Of a DNA stretch of 64,000 nucleotides, positions 36,278-48,309 are shown piece after piece (positions within the stretch are counted from its first letter, which is position 1; each line of letters starts with the position of its first letter). This DNA comes from Papio anubis. Lineage: Eukaryota > Chordata > Mammalia > Primates > Cercopithecidae. The position numbers and the translations under genes were made by a program. The stretch covers positions 94,783,181 to 94,847,180 of the forward strand of contig NC_044984.1 of assembly GCF_008728515.1 (NCBI RefSeq), in the 5' to 3' direction. A model generated the notes under the pieces. That model had not been told where the DNA came from, did not search any database, and saw only the letters and a list, made by a program, of their open reading frames with translations.

Positions 36278-36460
36278 TCTATTCCTCCACGCCCCTTTCC
36301 CTTCCCTTCTTTCCCTTCCTATTCCCTTCCCTCCCTTTCTTGTCCTGCTCTCTCCTCTTCTTCTCTACTTTTCTTTTCTCCTCTCTCTTCCTCTCTCTCT
36401 TCTTACTTCTCTCCCTCCCCACCTCTCTCCCCACCCCCCCATACTTACATCCACTCATCG
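36278..36460. repeat. Pyrimidine-rich tract, source of a local copy
   Basis: Nearly pure C/T on the plus strand. The part 36335-36380 reappears at 37632-37677. Confidence 0.85.
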
Positions 36461-37077
36461 TATCTGGATTCTGAAATGAAGTTTGAGTTAAACCATATCA
36501 CAGAAACACACTACTGACTTGGGAGAACTTTGACCCTTTCAGCCATCTGTGTGGTAGCATTTGCAGAAACATGGCAGCCAGGCTTCAGAGGAACTGCCAG
36601 GTACATCCACTTCCGTTTCCTCCTCAGCTTTCCCCAGTGGGGCTGGATGGCACAACCCTTTCAACCAGGGCTCATGGCAGAGCAGGACTAACCTCCCTTA
36701 TTAAAACTCGGGGAGGAGGCAGAGCTTTTCTAGTAAACCTCCCACTTTGCCACACGTTCCCTATGGAAAGACTGTCACAGGGAAGGAGGAGCTATTATAG
36801 TGAGATCATGAAGCCAAAGAAGCCATGGTTGTTCTGGATAGTGTTGTTATGGGAGTAGCTATCTCAGTGCCTTGAAGTGAAACCTTCAGAATTCTCAATT
36901 TGGGGTTCATGGGAGGGCTATCCAGAAAACCCTCAGAAAATGTGAACTAAACCTAACTGTATATGTGCACATTTTTCTGAGAAGAGGGTCTGTCTATATG
37001 GTAGACCCTTGAATAACATGGGTCTGAACTGCATGGATCCACTTATACACATATATATTTCCACAAAAGTTATATTG

Positions 37078-37371
37078 GCCGGGTGCGGTGGCTTATGCCT
37101 GTAATCCCAGCACTTTGGGAGGCCAAGGCAGGTGGATCACGTCAGGAGTTCGAGACCAACCTGGCCAAGATGGCGAAACCCCATCTCTACTAAAAAATAC
37201 AAAAATTACCTGGGTGTGGTGGTGGGCGCCTATAATCCCAGCTACTCGGGATGCTGAGGCAGGAGAATTGCTTGAACATGGGAAGCAGAGGTTGCAGTGA
37301 GTCGAGATTGCACCACTGCACTCTAGCCTGGGCGACAGAGCAAGACTCTGTCTCAAAAAAAAAAAAAAAAA
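37078..37371 (+). mobile_element. Alu inside the Tigger-type element
   Basis: A full-length copy starts ggccgggtgcggtggcttat and is flanked by aaaagttatat at 37065-37075 and just after the poly(A). Confidence 0.92.
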
Positions 37372-37631
37372 GTTATATGAAGTATGCCTACCTCTTCTGC
37401 CTCCCCTTTCACTCTTCTATCTCTTTTACCTATTCCGCCTCTGCCACCACTAAGACAGCAAGACCAACCCCTCCTGTTCCTCCTCCTTCTCAACTTATTC
37501 AACATGAAGATGATGAGATAAGACTTTTATGGTGATCCACTTCCACTTAATAAATAGTAAATAGTAAACAAATTGTCTCTGTCTTATAACTTTCTTAATA
37601 ACATTTCTTCTTTTTAGCTACTTTACAGTAG

Positions 37632-37680
37632 CTTTCCTCTCCTGCTCTCTCCTCTTGTTCTCTACTTTTCTTTTCTCTTC
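37632..37680. repeat. Copy of the 36.34-kb pyrimidine segment
   Basis: 37640-37677 matches 36343-36380 at 37 of 38 positions, and the eight bases before it also align with few changes. It sits inside the Tigger-type element. Confidence 0.8.
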
Positions 37681-37989
37681 TATATATAATATATACATAT
37701 ACAGTATATAATACATGTAATGTACAAAATATGCATTAATAGACTGTTTATGTTATTGGTAAGGATTTGAGTCAGCAGTAGGCTATTTGTAGTTAAGTTC
37801 TTGGGGAATCAAAAGTTATATGCAGATTTTTGACTGTGTGAGTGTCAGTGCTCCTGACCACTACATTGTTCAAGGGTCAACTGTATTCTATAACTGTCAC
37901 CATATTCTCAAAGTTGTCCAAGGGCCAAAAGAGGCTAAGATTTGCCCAGAATGAGCTACAGATAATGTGCTAAGCTGAAGGAAACCTAA

Positions 37990-39240
37990 TAATTATGTAG
38001 TGGCTTTGTGACCACTGCCCTAGATGCCCTTTGTGAAAAAGCCTAATTCTTTGGTTTAAGCATCTGACTTTCTCTTCTCACTTTCATTTTTCCTCGTCTA
38101 ACTTCCTTGGTTTATTCTCTATCATATTTCACCTGTCTCCTTCCTTCATTTGGAGTTGTCTTCTCTTTCTTGTCCTTCTACATATCTCTCTTCTTCTTTC
38201 TTTAATGCAATAGATAACCAGAGGAGGTTGACTTATAGTGGTGAGGTGCTCAGGTAGGTGAGAACATCTCCAGTTGATTCCTCTTTCATCTTTTCCCACC
38301 ATTCTAAATAGTGAATATAAGACATTAGAATTAAATGGGTAAAGTCATTTTGAAAGAGTCCGCATAGTTTCCTCTAAAGCCATGTAACATCTGGCTATAA
38401 TATATTATAAAGCATAGTGTTGAACATCCCAGGAGGATATGCTAACATCTTTCAGAAATTAGTGGGAAATACTATGAATACTGTGAAAAAAATAGCCATA
38501 AAGGCTGGTTAAATCTTGTTACTTAAAGAACTATTTCAAAAATAATGCTACTTATATAACCAAAGTGAATCTCCTTTTTCTGAAAATCAAATAACTATGC
38601 ACAGCAAGGGCAAACATCTTGGCTTTGCTAACTACAGAATTTTTTGACAAAATAGCTTTTTATGTTTTCAGAGTGCTGGTTGTTTTAAAGTTGTTTCCAA
38701 GATTGCATGCCCAAAGATCATCATCTTTCTTTCTTTTTTTTTTTTTCAGTAGTTTCAACTGAAAGACCAGTTTTCAATCTTTCACATTTAAAAAAATGAT
38801 GTAATGCTTCCTTGATTATTTCAGCAGAACATAGAATCAAAGTAACACAGTTTAGAGTTCTCAGATACTTCCTTTTAATCTTCTTTAGGAACATATTTCA
38901 TAATGAGTTCAGGCCTAAAAGGTGATCCTGGTTTTCATCAGATTTCAAAAGTTGTATTCTCAGCTAAAATGAGGTAGGGAGTCAAATGACTTTTGGCTTT
39001 TTAATTTAGTATTCATGGTTTCACACAGTTTTAATATGTTTGAGGACAAGATTTCATTTTGAGGAGAAGGGTTTAAAGCCCCAGTAATCCAACATAGCCC
39101 TGTGAGTTGCACTTTCTCCAATGGAGGCTATAATATTTTTATATCTTTTAGAAAGATTCATGGGTCTTATGGATAAATCCATCAATGTATTTGGGACAAA
39201 ATTGGTCGTTAAAACATATACATGTTATTTTTCTCCCTAT
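37990..39240. other. Intergenic sequence, no element recognised
   Basis: AT-rich DNA with a T-run at 38734-38748. I see no gene or clear transposon. Confidence 0.4.
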
Positions 39241-39249
39241 TTAAAACTC

Positions 39250-39524
39250 CTAAGATGCCTGTATCACTTGTCTATCACTGCACAACACACCACCACTGTT
39301 TTTATGTTTTTAGAACACAAAACTATTTTCTCACAATACTGTGGGTTGGGCTCAGCTAAATGGTTGGTCTGCTTGTCTCCCCGGGTCACTCTTGTGACTA
39401 TAGTCATTTCTAGTTCGACTGAGGTTGGGTGGACTAGACAGCCTCCCAGGGAGCTGATGCTATTTGTTGATCATGGTGCTCTGGTTCTCCTCCAAATGGC
39501 ACTTATCTCCTAGTTGGCTAGACT

Positions 39525-39560
<36 letters not shown>

Positions 39561-39790
39561 TGGTGGACTCAGAGCAGCATTGTAAAGAGAGATGAAAGCT
39601 GCAAGGCCTCAATATTACTTCTTCCACATTCTCTTGGTTACAGGGCCAGACCCAGTTCAAGGAGAAGAAAAACGGACTTTACCTCTTGATGAGAGGAGCC
39701 TCAAAGTCACATTGCAAAGGAGCATCCTTACAGAGATACGCAGATTGTTTGGTCACCTTTGCAAACCATCTACCATAGCTCTTCCTCACA
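39250..39790 (-). repeat. Old unassigned interspersed repeat with a 30-T run
   Basis: Phrases tgtgggttgggctcagctaa and tcaaagtcacattgcaaagg recur in mammalian genomes in a long repeat I cannot name. A pure T30 run at 39528-39557 splits it. The open frames across it are not genes. Confidence 0.4.
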
Positions 39791-40277
39791 AGTAGAATAG
39801 AAAACAAATATTTGCTATGGCCTACAAGTCTGCACATCACCTGAGGCCTGCCTCCCTTTTCAATCTTGTATTGTTCTTCTCATCCTTTTTTTTTTTTTTT
39901 CCACAGGCCTTGTTTCTGTTATTCAAACTTCTCCACCTTGCAGTTACCTCTGTCTAAAGTGCTCCTTCCTTAAATCTTGGCTCCTTCACACCATTCAGTT
40001 CTCAGTTCAATGTCATTTCCTCAGAATGTTTAAAGTTGCCTCTTCAACTTTCTTAGCTTCTTTTTATTTTATTCCTGCATGTACTTTTATCTATTTTATT
40101 TATCACTCTCTGAAATCACCTTATTATTTATTTACTTATTTGTCTTTAAATTTCGATAGGTTTTTGGGGGAACAGGTGGTGTTCGGTTACATGGATGAGT
40201 TCTTTAGCAGTGACTTCTGAGATTTCGGTGCACCCATCACCCAAGCAGTATACACTGTACCCAACGTGTAGTCTTTT

Positions 40278-40566
40278 TTTTTGAGATGGCGTCTGGCTCT
40301 GTCCCTCAGGCTGGAGTGCAGTGGCGCGATCTTGGCTCACTGCAAGCTGCGCCTCCCGGGTTCATGCCATTCTCCCGCCACAGCCTCCCAAGTAGCTGGG
40401 ACTACAGGTGCCTGCCACCACGTCTGGCTAATTTCTTTTTTTTGTATTTTTAGTAGAGACGGCCAAGATGTTGGCCAAGATGGTCTCAATCTCCTGATCT
40501 CGTGATCTGCCCGCCTTGGCCTCCCAAAGTGCTGGGATTACAGGTGTGAGCCACCGCACCCGGCCC
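40278..40566 (-). mobile_element. Alu (AluY-like), minus strand, in the old L1
   Basis: A full-length antisense copy is flanked by caacgtgtagtctttt at 40262-40277 and caatgtgtagtctttt at 40568-40583. Confidence 0.92.
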
Positions 40567-41081
40567 CCAATGTGTAGTCTTTTATCACTCACCCACCTCC
40601 CACCTTTTCCCCTCAGTCCCTAAAGTCCATTGTATCATTCTTTATTATTATTATATTATTGTTATTGTTATTTGAGATGGAGTCTCGCTCTGTCACCAGG
40701 CTAGAGTGCAGTGGCATGATCTTGGCTCACTGTAACCCCCGCCTCCTGGGTTCAAGCAATTCTCCTGCCTCAGCCTCCCAAGTAGCTGGGACTACAAGCA
40801 TGCGTCACCATGCCCAGCTAATTGTTGTATTTTTTTTTTAATTTTAATTTTATTTTTTTTATTATACTTTAAGTTCTAGGGTACATGTGCATAACGTGCA
40901 GTTTGTTACATATGTATACTTGTGCCATGTTGGTGTGCTGCACCCATCAACTCATCAGCACCAATCAACTCGTCATTTACATCAGGTATAACTCCCAGTG
41001 CAATCCTTCCCCGCTCCCCTCTCCCCGTGATAGGCCCCAGTGTGTGATGTTCCCCTTCCCAAGTCCAAGTGATCTCACTGT

Positions 41082-44000
41082 TCAGTTCCCACCTATGAGT
41101 GAGAACATGCGGTGTTTGGTTTTCTGTTCTTGCGATAGTTTGCTGAGAATGATGGTTTCCAGCTGCATCCATGTCCCTACAAAGGACACAAACTCATCCT
41201 TTTTTATGGCTGCATAGTATTCCATGGTGTATATGTGCCACATTTTCTTAATCCAATCTGTCACTGATGGACATTTGGGTTGATTCCAAGTCTTTGCTAT
41301 TGTGAATAGTGCTACAATAAACATATGTGTACATGTGTCTTTATAGCAGCATGATTTATAATCCTTTTGGTATATACCCAGTAATGGGATGGCTGGGTCA
41401 TATGGTACTTCTAGTTCTAGATCCTTGAGGAATCACCATACTGTTTTCCATAATGGTTGAACTAGTTTACAATCCCACCAACAGTGTAAAAGTGTTCCTA
41501 TTTCTCCATATCCTCTCCAGCACCTGTTGTTTCCTGACTTTTTAATGACTGCCATTCTAACTGGTATGAGATGGTATCTCATTGTGGTTTTGATTTGCAT
41601 TTCTCTGATGGCCAGTGATGATGAGAATTTTTTCATGTGTCTGTTAGCTCTATGAATGTCCTCTTTTGAGAAATGTCTATTCATATCCTTTGCCCACTTT
41701 TTGATGGGGTTGTTTGTTTTTTTCTTGTAAATTTGTTGGAGTTCTTTATAGGTTCTGGATATTAGCCCTTTGTCAGATGAGTAGATTGCAAAAATTTTCT
41801 CCCATTCTGTAGGTTGCCTGTTCACTCTGATGGTAGTTTTTTTTGCTGTGCAGAAGCTCTTTAGTTTAATGAGATCCTATTTGTCAATTTTGGCTTTTGT
41901 TGCCGTTGCTTTTGGTGTTTTAGACATGAAGTCCTTGCCCATGCCTATGTCCTGAATGGTATTACCTAGGTTTTCTTCTAGGGTTTTTATGGTATTAGGT
42001 CTAACATTTAAGTCTTTAATCCATCTTGAATTAATTTTCGTATAAGGGGTAAGGAAAGGATCCACTTTCAGCTTTCTACTTATGGCTAGCCAATTATCCC
42101 AGCACCATTTATTAAATAGGGAATCCTTTCCCAATTTCTTGTTTTTCTCAGGTTTATCAAAGATCAGATGGCTGTAGATGTGTGGTATTATTTCTGAGGA
42201 CTCTGTTCTGTTCCATTGGTCTATATCTCTCTTTTGGTACCAATACCATGTTGTTTTGGTTACTGTAGCCTTGTAGTATAGTTTGAAGTCAGGTAGCGTG
42301 ATGCCTCCAGCTTTGTTCTTTTGACTTAGGATTGTCTTGGAGATGCGGGCTCTTTTTTGGTTCCATATGAACTTTAAAGCAGTTTTTTCTAATTCTGTGA
42401 AGAAAGTCATTGGTAGCTTGATGGGGATGGCATTGAATCTATAAATTACCTTGGGCAGTATGGCCATTTTCATGATATTGATTCTTCCTATCCATGAGCA
42501 TGGTATGTTCTTCCATTTGTTTATGTCCTCTTTTATTTCACTGAGCAGTGGTTTGTAGTTCTCCTTGAAGAGGTCCTTTACATCCCTTGTAAGTTGGATT
42601 CCTAGGTATTTTATTCTCTTTGAAGCAATTGTGAATGGAAGTTCATTCATGATTTGGCTCTCTGTTTGTCTGTTACTGGTGTATAAGAATGCTTGTGATT
42701 TTTGCACATTAATTTTGTATCCTGAGACTTTGCTGAAGTTTTTATCAGCTTAAGGAGATTTTGGGCTGAGACAATGGGGTTTTCTAAATATACAATCATG
42801 TCATCTGCAAAGAGGGACAATTTGACTTCTTCTTTTCCTAACTGAATACCCTTTATTTCTTTCTCTTGCCTGATGGCCCTAGCCAGAACTTCCAACACTA
42901 TGTTGAATAGGAGTGGTGAGAGAGGGCATCCCTGTCTTGTGCCAGTTTTCAAAGGGAATTTTTCCAGTTTTTGCCCATTCAGTATGATATTGGCTGTGGG
43001 TTTATCATAAATAGCTCTTATGATTTTGAGATACGTTCCACCAATACCGAATTTATTGACAGTTTTTAGCATGAAGGGCTGTTGAATTTTGTCAAAGGCC
43101 TTTTCTGCATCTATTGAGATAATCATGTGTTTTTTGTCTTTGGTTCTGTTTATATGCTGGATTATGTTTATTGATTTGCATATGTTGAACCAGCCTTGCA
43201 TCCCAGGGATGAAGCCCACTTGATCATGGTGGATAAGCTTTTTGATGTGCTGCTGGATCTGGTTTGCCAGTATTTTATTGAGGATTTTTGCATCGATGTT
43301 CATCAGGGATATTGGTCTAAAATTCTCTTTTTTTGTTGTGTCTCTGCCAGGCTTTGGTATCAGGGTGATGCTGGCCTCATAAAATGAGTTAGAGGCAATT
43401 CCCTCTTTTTCTATTGATTGGAATAGTTTCAGAAGGGATGGTACCAGCTCCTCCTTGTACCTCTGGTAGAATTCAGCTGTGAATCCATCTGGTCCTGGAC
43501 TTTTTTTGGTTGGTAGGCTATTAATTATTGCCTCGATTTCAGAGCCTGATACTGGTCTATTTAGGAATTCAGCTTCTTCCTGGTTTAGTCTTGGGAGAGT
43601 GTAAGTGTCCAGGAAATTATCCATTTCTTCTAGATTTTCTAGTTTATTTGCGTAGAGGTGTTTATAGTATTCTCTGATGGTAGTTTGTATTTCTGTGGGG
43701 TCGGTGGTGATATCCCCTTTATCATTTTTTATTGCGTCTATTTGATTCTTCTCTCTTTTCTTCTTTATTAGTCTTGCTAGCGGTCTATCAATTTTGTTGA
43801 TCTTTTCAAAAAACCAACTCCTGGATTCATTGATTTTTTGGAGGGTTTTTTGTGTCTCTATCTCCTTCAGTTCTGCTCTGATCTTAGTTATTTCTTGCCT
43901 TCTGCTAGCTTTTGAATGTGTTTGCTCTTGCTTCTCTAGTTCTTTTAATTGTGACGTTAGAGTGTCAATTTTAGATCTTTCCTGCTTTCTCTTGTGGGCA

Positions 44001-44905
44001 TTTAGTGCTATAAATGTCCCTCTACACACTGCTTTAAATGTGTCCCAGAGATTCTGGTATGTTGTGTCTTTGTTCTCATTGGTTTCAAAGAACATCTTTA
44101 TTTCTGCCTTCATTTCCTTGTGTACCCAGTAGTCATTCAGGAGCAGGTTATTCAGTTTCCATGTAGTTGAGCGGTTTTGATTGAGTTTCTTAGTCCTGAG
44201 TTCCAGTTTGATTGCACTGTGGTCTGAGAGACTGTTTGTTATAATTTCTGTTCTTGTACATTTGCTGAGGAGTGCTTTACTTCCAATTATGTGGTCAATT
44301 TTGGAATAAGTGTGATGTGGTGCTGATAAGAATGTATATTCTGTTGATTTGGGGTGGAGAGTTCTGTAGATGTCTATTAGGTCTGCTTGCTGCAGAGATG
44401 AGTTCAACTCCTGGATATCCTTGTTAACTTTCTGTCTCGTTGATCTGTCTAACGTTGACAGTGGGGTGTTGAAGTCTCCCATTATTATTGTATGGGAGTC
44501 TAAGTCTCTTTGTAAGTCTCTAAAGACTTGCTTTATGAATCTGCGTGCTCCTGTATTGGGTGCATATATATTTAGGATAGTTAGCTCTTCCTGTTGAATT
44601 TATCCCTTTACCATTATGTAATGGCCTTGTCTCTTTTGATCTTTGATGGTTTAAAGTCTGTTTTATCAGAGACTAGTATTGTAACCCCTGCCTTTTTTTT
44701 GTTCTCCATTTGCTTGGTAGATCTTCCTGCATCCCTTTATTTTGAGCCTATGTGTGTCTCTGCATATGAGATGGATCTCCTGAATACAGCAGACTGATGG
44801 GTCTTGACTCTTTATCCAGTTTGCCAGTCTGTGTCTTTTAATTGGAGCATTTAGTCCCTTTACATTTAAGGTTAAGATTGTTATGTGTGAACTTGATCCT
44901 GCCAT
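41082..44905 (-). pseudogene. L1 ORF2 (endonuclease and reverse transcriptase), disrupted
   Basis: The frame starts at 44905 with MAGSSSHITILTLNVKGLN and the endonuclease region, which shifts frame near 44670 after QANGEQKK. From 44482 to about 42760 it is open over the endonuclease end and the reverse transcriptase, with the catalytic FADD (SLFADDMIVY) intact. Another shift near 42750 and a stop near 41877 (after KAKIDK) and 41433 break the C-terminal part, which ends at 41082 with FSLIGGN. Its total of 3824 bases is near the normal 3.83 kb. Confidence 0.94.
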
Positions 44906-44968
44906 TATGATATTAACTGGTTATTTTGCTCGTTAGTTGATGCAGTTTCTTCCTAGCCTCGATGGTCT

Positions 44969-45982
44969 TTACATTTTGGCATGTTTTTGCAATGGCTGGT
45001 ACCGGTTGTTCCTTTCCATGTTTAGTGCTTCCTTCAGGGTCTCTTGTAAGGCAGTCCTGGTGGTGACAAAAATCTCTAAGCATTTGCTTATCTGTAAAGG
45101 ATTTTATTTCTCTTTCACTTATGAAACTTAGTTTGGCTGGATATGAAATTCTGGGTTTAAAATTCTTTTCTTTAAGAATGTTGAATATTGGCCCCCACTC
45201 TCTTCTGGCTTGTAGAGTTTCTGCCGAGAGATCTGCTGGGCTTCCCTTTGTGGGTAACTCGACCTTTCTCTCTGGCTGCCTTTAAGATTTTTTCCTTCAT
45301 TTCAACTTTGCTGAATCTGGCAATTATGTGTCTTGGAGTTGCTCTTCTCGAGGAGTATCTTTGTGGCGTTCTCTGTATTTCCTGAATTTGAATATTGGCC
45401 TGCCCTACTAGGTTGGGGAGGTTCTCCTGGATGATATCCTGAAGAGTGTTTTCCAACTTGGTTCCATTTTCCCCCTCACTTTCAGGCACCCCAATCAGAC
45501 GTAGATTTGGTCTTTTTACATAATCCCATACTTCTTGCAGGCTTTGTTCATTTCTTTTTCTTCTTTTTTCTTTTTTCTTTAGATTTCTCTTCTCACTTCA
45601 TTTCATTCATTTGATCCTCAATCGCTGATACTCTTTCTTCCAGTTGATCGAGTCAGTTACTGAAGCTTGTGTATTTGTCACTTATTTCTCGTGTCATGGT
45701 TTTCATCTCTGTCCGTTCATTTATGGCCTTCTCTGCATTAATTATTCTGGTTATCAATTCTTCCACTCTTTTTTCAAGATTTTTAGTTTCTTTGCGCTGG
45801 GTACGTAATTCCTCCTTTAGCTCTGAGAAGTTTGATGGACTGAAGCCTTCTTCTCTCATCTCGTCAAAGTCATTCTCCGTCCAGCTTTGATCCGTTGCTG
45901 GTGATGAGCTGCGTTCCTTTGGAGGGGGAGATGCGCTCTTATTTTTTGAATTTCCAGCTTTTCTGCCCTGCTTTTCCCCCAT
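44969..45982 (-). pseudogene. L1 ORF1 (RNA-binding protein), disrupted
   Basis: The frame begins MGEKQGRKAGNSKNKSA at 45982 and would end in QKHAKM with TAA at 44969-44971. That is 1014 bases, the usual length of an intact ORF1 (about 338 codons). A stop after about 110 codons (45653) cuts it in the coiled-coil region. The RNA-recognition part is readable at 45172-45489 (NGTKLENTLQDIIQENLPNL, RRATPRHIIARF) and then shifts frame. ORF1p normally forms trimers that coat L1 RNA; this copy cannot. Confidence 0.92.
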
Positions 45983-47016
45983 CTTTGTGGTTTTATCTGC
46001 CTCTGTTCTTTGACGATGGTGACGTACTGATGGGGTTTTGGTGTGGGTGTCCTTCCTGTTTGTTAGTTTTCCTTCCAACAGTCAGGACTCTCAGCTGTAG
46101 GTCTGTTGGAGATTGCTTGAGGTCCACTCCAGACCCTGTTTGCCTGGGTGTCAGCAGCAGAGGCTGCAGAAGATAGAATACTGCTGAACAGTGAGTGTAC
46201 CTGTCTGATTCTTGCTTTGGAAGCTTCCTCTCAGGGGTGTACTCCACCGTGTGAGGTGTGGGGTGTCAGTCTGCCCCTAGTGGAGGATGTCTCCCAGTTA
46301 GGCTACTCAGGGGTCAGGGACCCACTTGAGCAGGCAGTCTGTGTTCTCAGATCTCAACCTCCGTGTTGGGAGATCCACTGCTCTCTTCAAAGCTGTCAGA
46401 CAGAGTTGCTTGCGTCTGCAGAGGTTTCTGCTGCTTTGTTGTTGTTGTTGTTGCTGTTGTTGTTGTTGTTTAGCTGTGCCCTGTCCCCAGAGGTGGAGTC
46501 TACAGAGACTGGCAGGCCTCCTTGAGCTGCTGTGAGCTCCACCCAGTTCGATCTTCCCAGGGCTTTGTTTACCTACTTAAGCCTCAGCAATGGCGGGCGC
46601 CCCTCCCCCAGCCTCCCTGCTGCCTTGCCGGTAGATCACAGACTGCTGTGCTAGCAATGAGGGAGGCTCCGTGGGCGTGGGACCCTCCCGGCCAGGTGTG
46701 GGATATAATCTCCTGGTGTGCCGGTTTGCTTAAAGCGGCAGTATTGGGGTGGGAGGTACCCGATTTTCCAGGTGTTGTGTGTCTCAGTTCCCCTGGCTAG
46801 GAAAAGGGATTCCCTTCCCCCTTGCGCTTCCCAGGTGAGGCGACGCCTCGCTCTGCTTCAGCTCTGGCTGGTCAGGCTGCAACAGCTGACCAGCACCGAT
46901 TGTCTGGCACTCCCCAGTGAGATGAACCCAGTACCTCAGTTGATAATGCAGAGATCACCTGTCTTCTGTGTCGCTTGCTCTGGGAGCTGGAGACTGGAGC
47001 TGTTCCTATTCGGCCA
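45983..47016 (-). promoter_or_regulatory. L1 5' UTR with antisense-strand GTT expansion
   Basis: This is the normal site of the L1 internal promoter. A gtt repeat (plus strand) at 46436-46471 lies within it. The 5' end stops inside the YY1 motif that normally lies about 13-21 bases into the element. Confidence 0.75.
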
Positions 47017-47599
47017 TTTTTGTATTTTTAGTAGAGACAGGGTTTCACCATGTTGGCCAGGATGGTCTTGATCTCTTGACCTCGTGATCCACCCGTCTGG
47101 GCCTCCCAAAGTGCTGGGATTACAGGCATGAGCCACCGTACCCGGCCATTGTATCATTCTTATGCCTTTGTGTCCTCACAGCTTAGCTCCCACTAATAAG
47201 TGAGAACATACGACGTTTGGTTTTCCATTCCTGAGTTACGTCACTTAGAATAATGGTCTCCAGTTCCATCCAGGTTGCTGTGAATGCCATTATTTATTTC
47301 ATTCCTTTTTATGGCTGAGTAGTAATTCCATGGGGGGTGTGTGTGTATGTGTCTATATATATATCTCTCTCACATTTTCTTTATCTACACATTGATTGAT
47401 GGGCATTTGGGCTGGTTCCATATTTTTGTGATTGCAAATTTTGCTGCTCTAAACTTGCATGTGCAAGTGTCTTTGAAATTGCCTTATTAAAAACATGCTT
47501 ATTGCTTATTTTCCTACTAGGATATGAGCTCTATGAAAGCTAGGGCTTTGTCTGTTTTGTTTATTTTTTCTATGTACAGGGACTAAAATAGGCCTATAA

Positions 47600-47719
47600 T
47601 AATGGTTCTCAACATTAACTATACTTTGGAACCACTCAGAGGGTGCACCCCAGCTGCACTCCAGACAACTGGTGGTGCCAAGTGATCTCAAGGTGCAGCT
47701 AAGGTTCAGAACCACTGGC
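47600..47719. mobile_element. MER5-type hAT remnant
   Basis: Ends taatggttctcaacattaac and ttcagaaccactgg form inverted repeats, with ttggaaccactcagagggtg inside. Confidence 0.6.
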
Positions 47720-48031
47720 CTTGCCTGAAAAACTTTATAGAAGAGATAGAAATTGGACTAAGTCTTAGAGAGAATGTAAGATTTCAACAGGTGGAGGAAA
47801 GGCAGCCTTCCTGTCAGGGTGGGCATAGGAGAAACAAAGAGGATAGGAAACGGAAGCTGCACAATGAGCAATGCCAAGAAAAGGCCTGTACACTTGATTT
47901 AGTAAGCAGTTGCTACCTTGATTATTCTTCCTGAATTTTCCAAGCAAGCTCTGATTTGAAATATTTTATTCCATTTTCCACTTAAACCAACAAAACATCT
48001 TTTAACATTTCAGCATCCAAACCTCATTTCT

Positions 48032-48300
48032 TTCTTTTTTTTTTTTTTGAGATAGGGTCTGCTCTGTTGCTTAGGCTGGAGTGCAGTGGCACAATCATGG
48101 CTCCTGCAACCGCCACCTCACAGGGCTCAAGCAATCCTCCCAACTCAGCCTCCCAAGTAGCAAGGACTATAGTCACACACCACCACGCCTGACTAAATTG
48201 TTGTAGAGATGGGGTCTCTCTTCATTGCCTGAGTTCAAGTGATTCTCCCACCCCAGCCTCTCAAATTTCTGGGACTATAGGCATAAGCCACAGGACCTGA
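48032..48300 (-). mobile_element. Old Alu (AluJ-like), minus strand
   Basis: It runs from a 12-T tail and gagatagggtctgctctgtt to ccacaggacctgacc, much diverged. Confidence 0.88.
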
Positions 48301-48309
48301 CCCCCAAAC

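Larger units (their letters stand above)
36990..37882. mobile_element. Tigger-type DNA transposon with an Alu and a foreign pyrimidine insert
   Basis: The terminal inverted repeats read gtagacccttgaataacatg at the left and gttcaagggtcaactgt at the right. Inner phrases aacatgaagatgatgagata, ccacttccacttaataaata and ttgtagttaagttcttgggg fit a Tigger/pogo-type element. An Alu lies at 37078-37371 and a C/T-rich segment at 37632-37680 replaces or interrupts element sequence. No transposase frame survives. Confidence 0.7.
40836..47019 (-). mobile_element. Near full-length L1PA-type LINE-1, defective
   Basis: The element spans about 6.18 kb on the minus strand: poly(A) tail and 3' UTR at 40836-41081, ORF2 at 41082-44905, ORF1 at 44969-45982, 5' UTR at 45983-47016. 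The 3' end reads (plus strand) ttatactttaagttctaggg. The 5' end stops at cggccat, about 15 bases short of the usual L1 start. ttgtattttt at about 40825-40835 and 47020-47029 is the target duplication in the host Alu. Both reading frames carry stops and frameshifts, so the copy cannot move by itself. Confidence 0.95.
40643..47146 (-). mobile_element. Alu split by a near full-length L1
   Basis: The Alu right part is at 40670-40835 and its left part at 47020-47146, both antisense. The whole block is flanked by ccattgtatcattctt at 40627-40642 and 47146-47161, its own target duplication. Confidence 0.9.
40140..47490 (-). mobile_element. Old L1 3' region (minus strand), host of a four-layer nest
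   Basis: Antisense old-L1 phrases at 40155-40277 (aggtttttgggggaacaggt, tgcacccatcacccaagcag), 40568-40642 and 47147-47490 (gtgagaacatacgacgtttg, atttatggctgagtag-type sequence) form one element. It is interrupted by the Alu at 40278-40566 and by the Alu-plus-L1 block at 40643-47146. Confidence 0.8.

Noticed and set aside
36571..36858. 95-codon frame beginning MAARLQRNCQ
   Set aside because: No recognised family, no splice context; probably chance or old-repeat sequence.
42647..44482. 611-codon open frame with reverse transcriptase similarity as a possible host gene
   Set aside because: It is the middle of L1 ORF2 inside a complete LINE-1 layout (5' UTR, ORF1, ORF2, 3' UTR, tail) and is frame-shifted on both sides.
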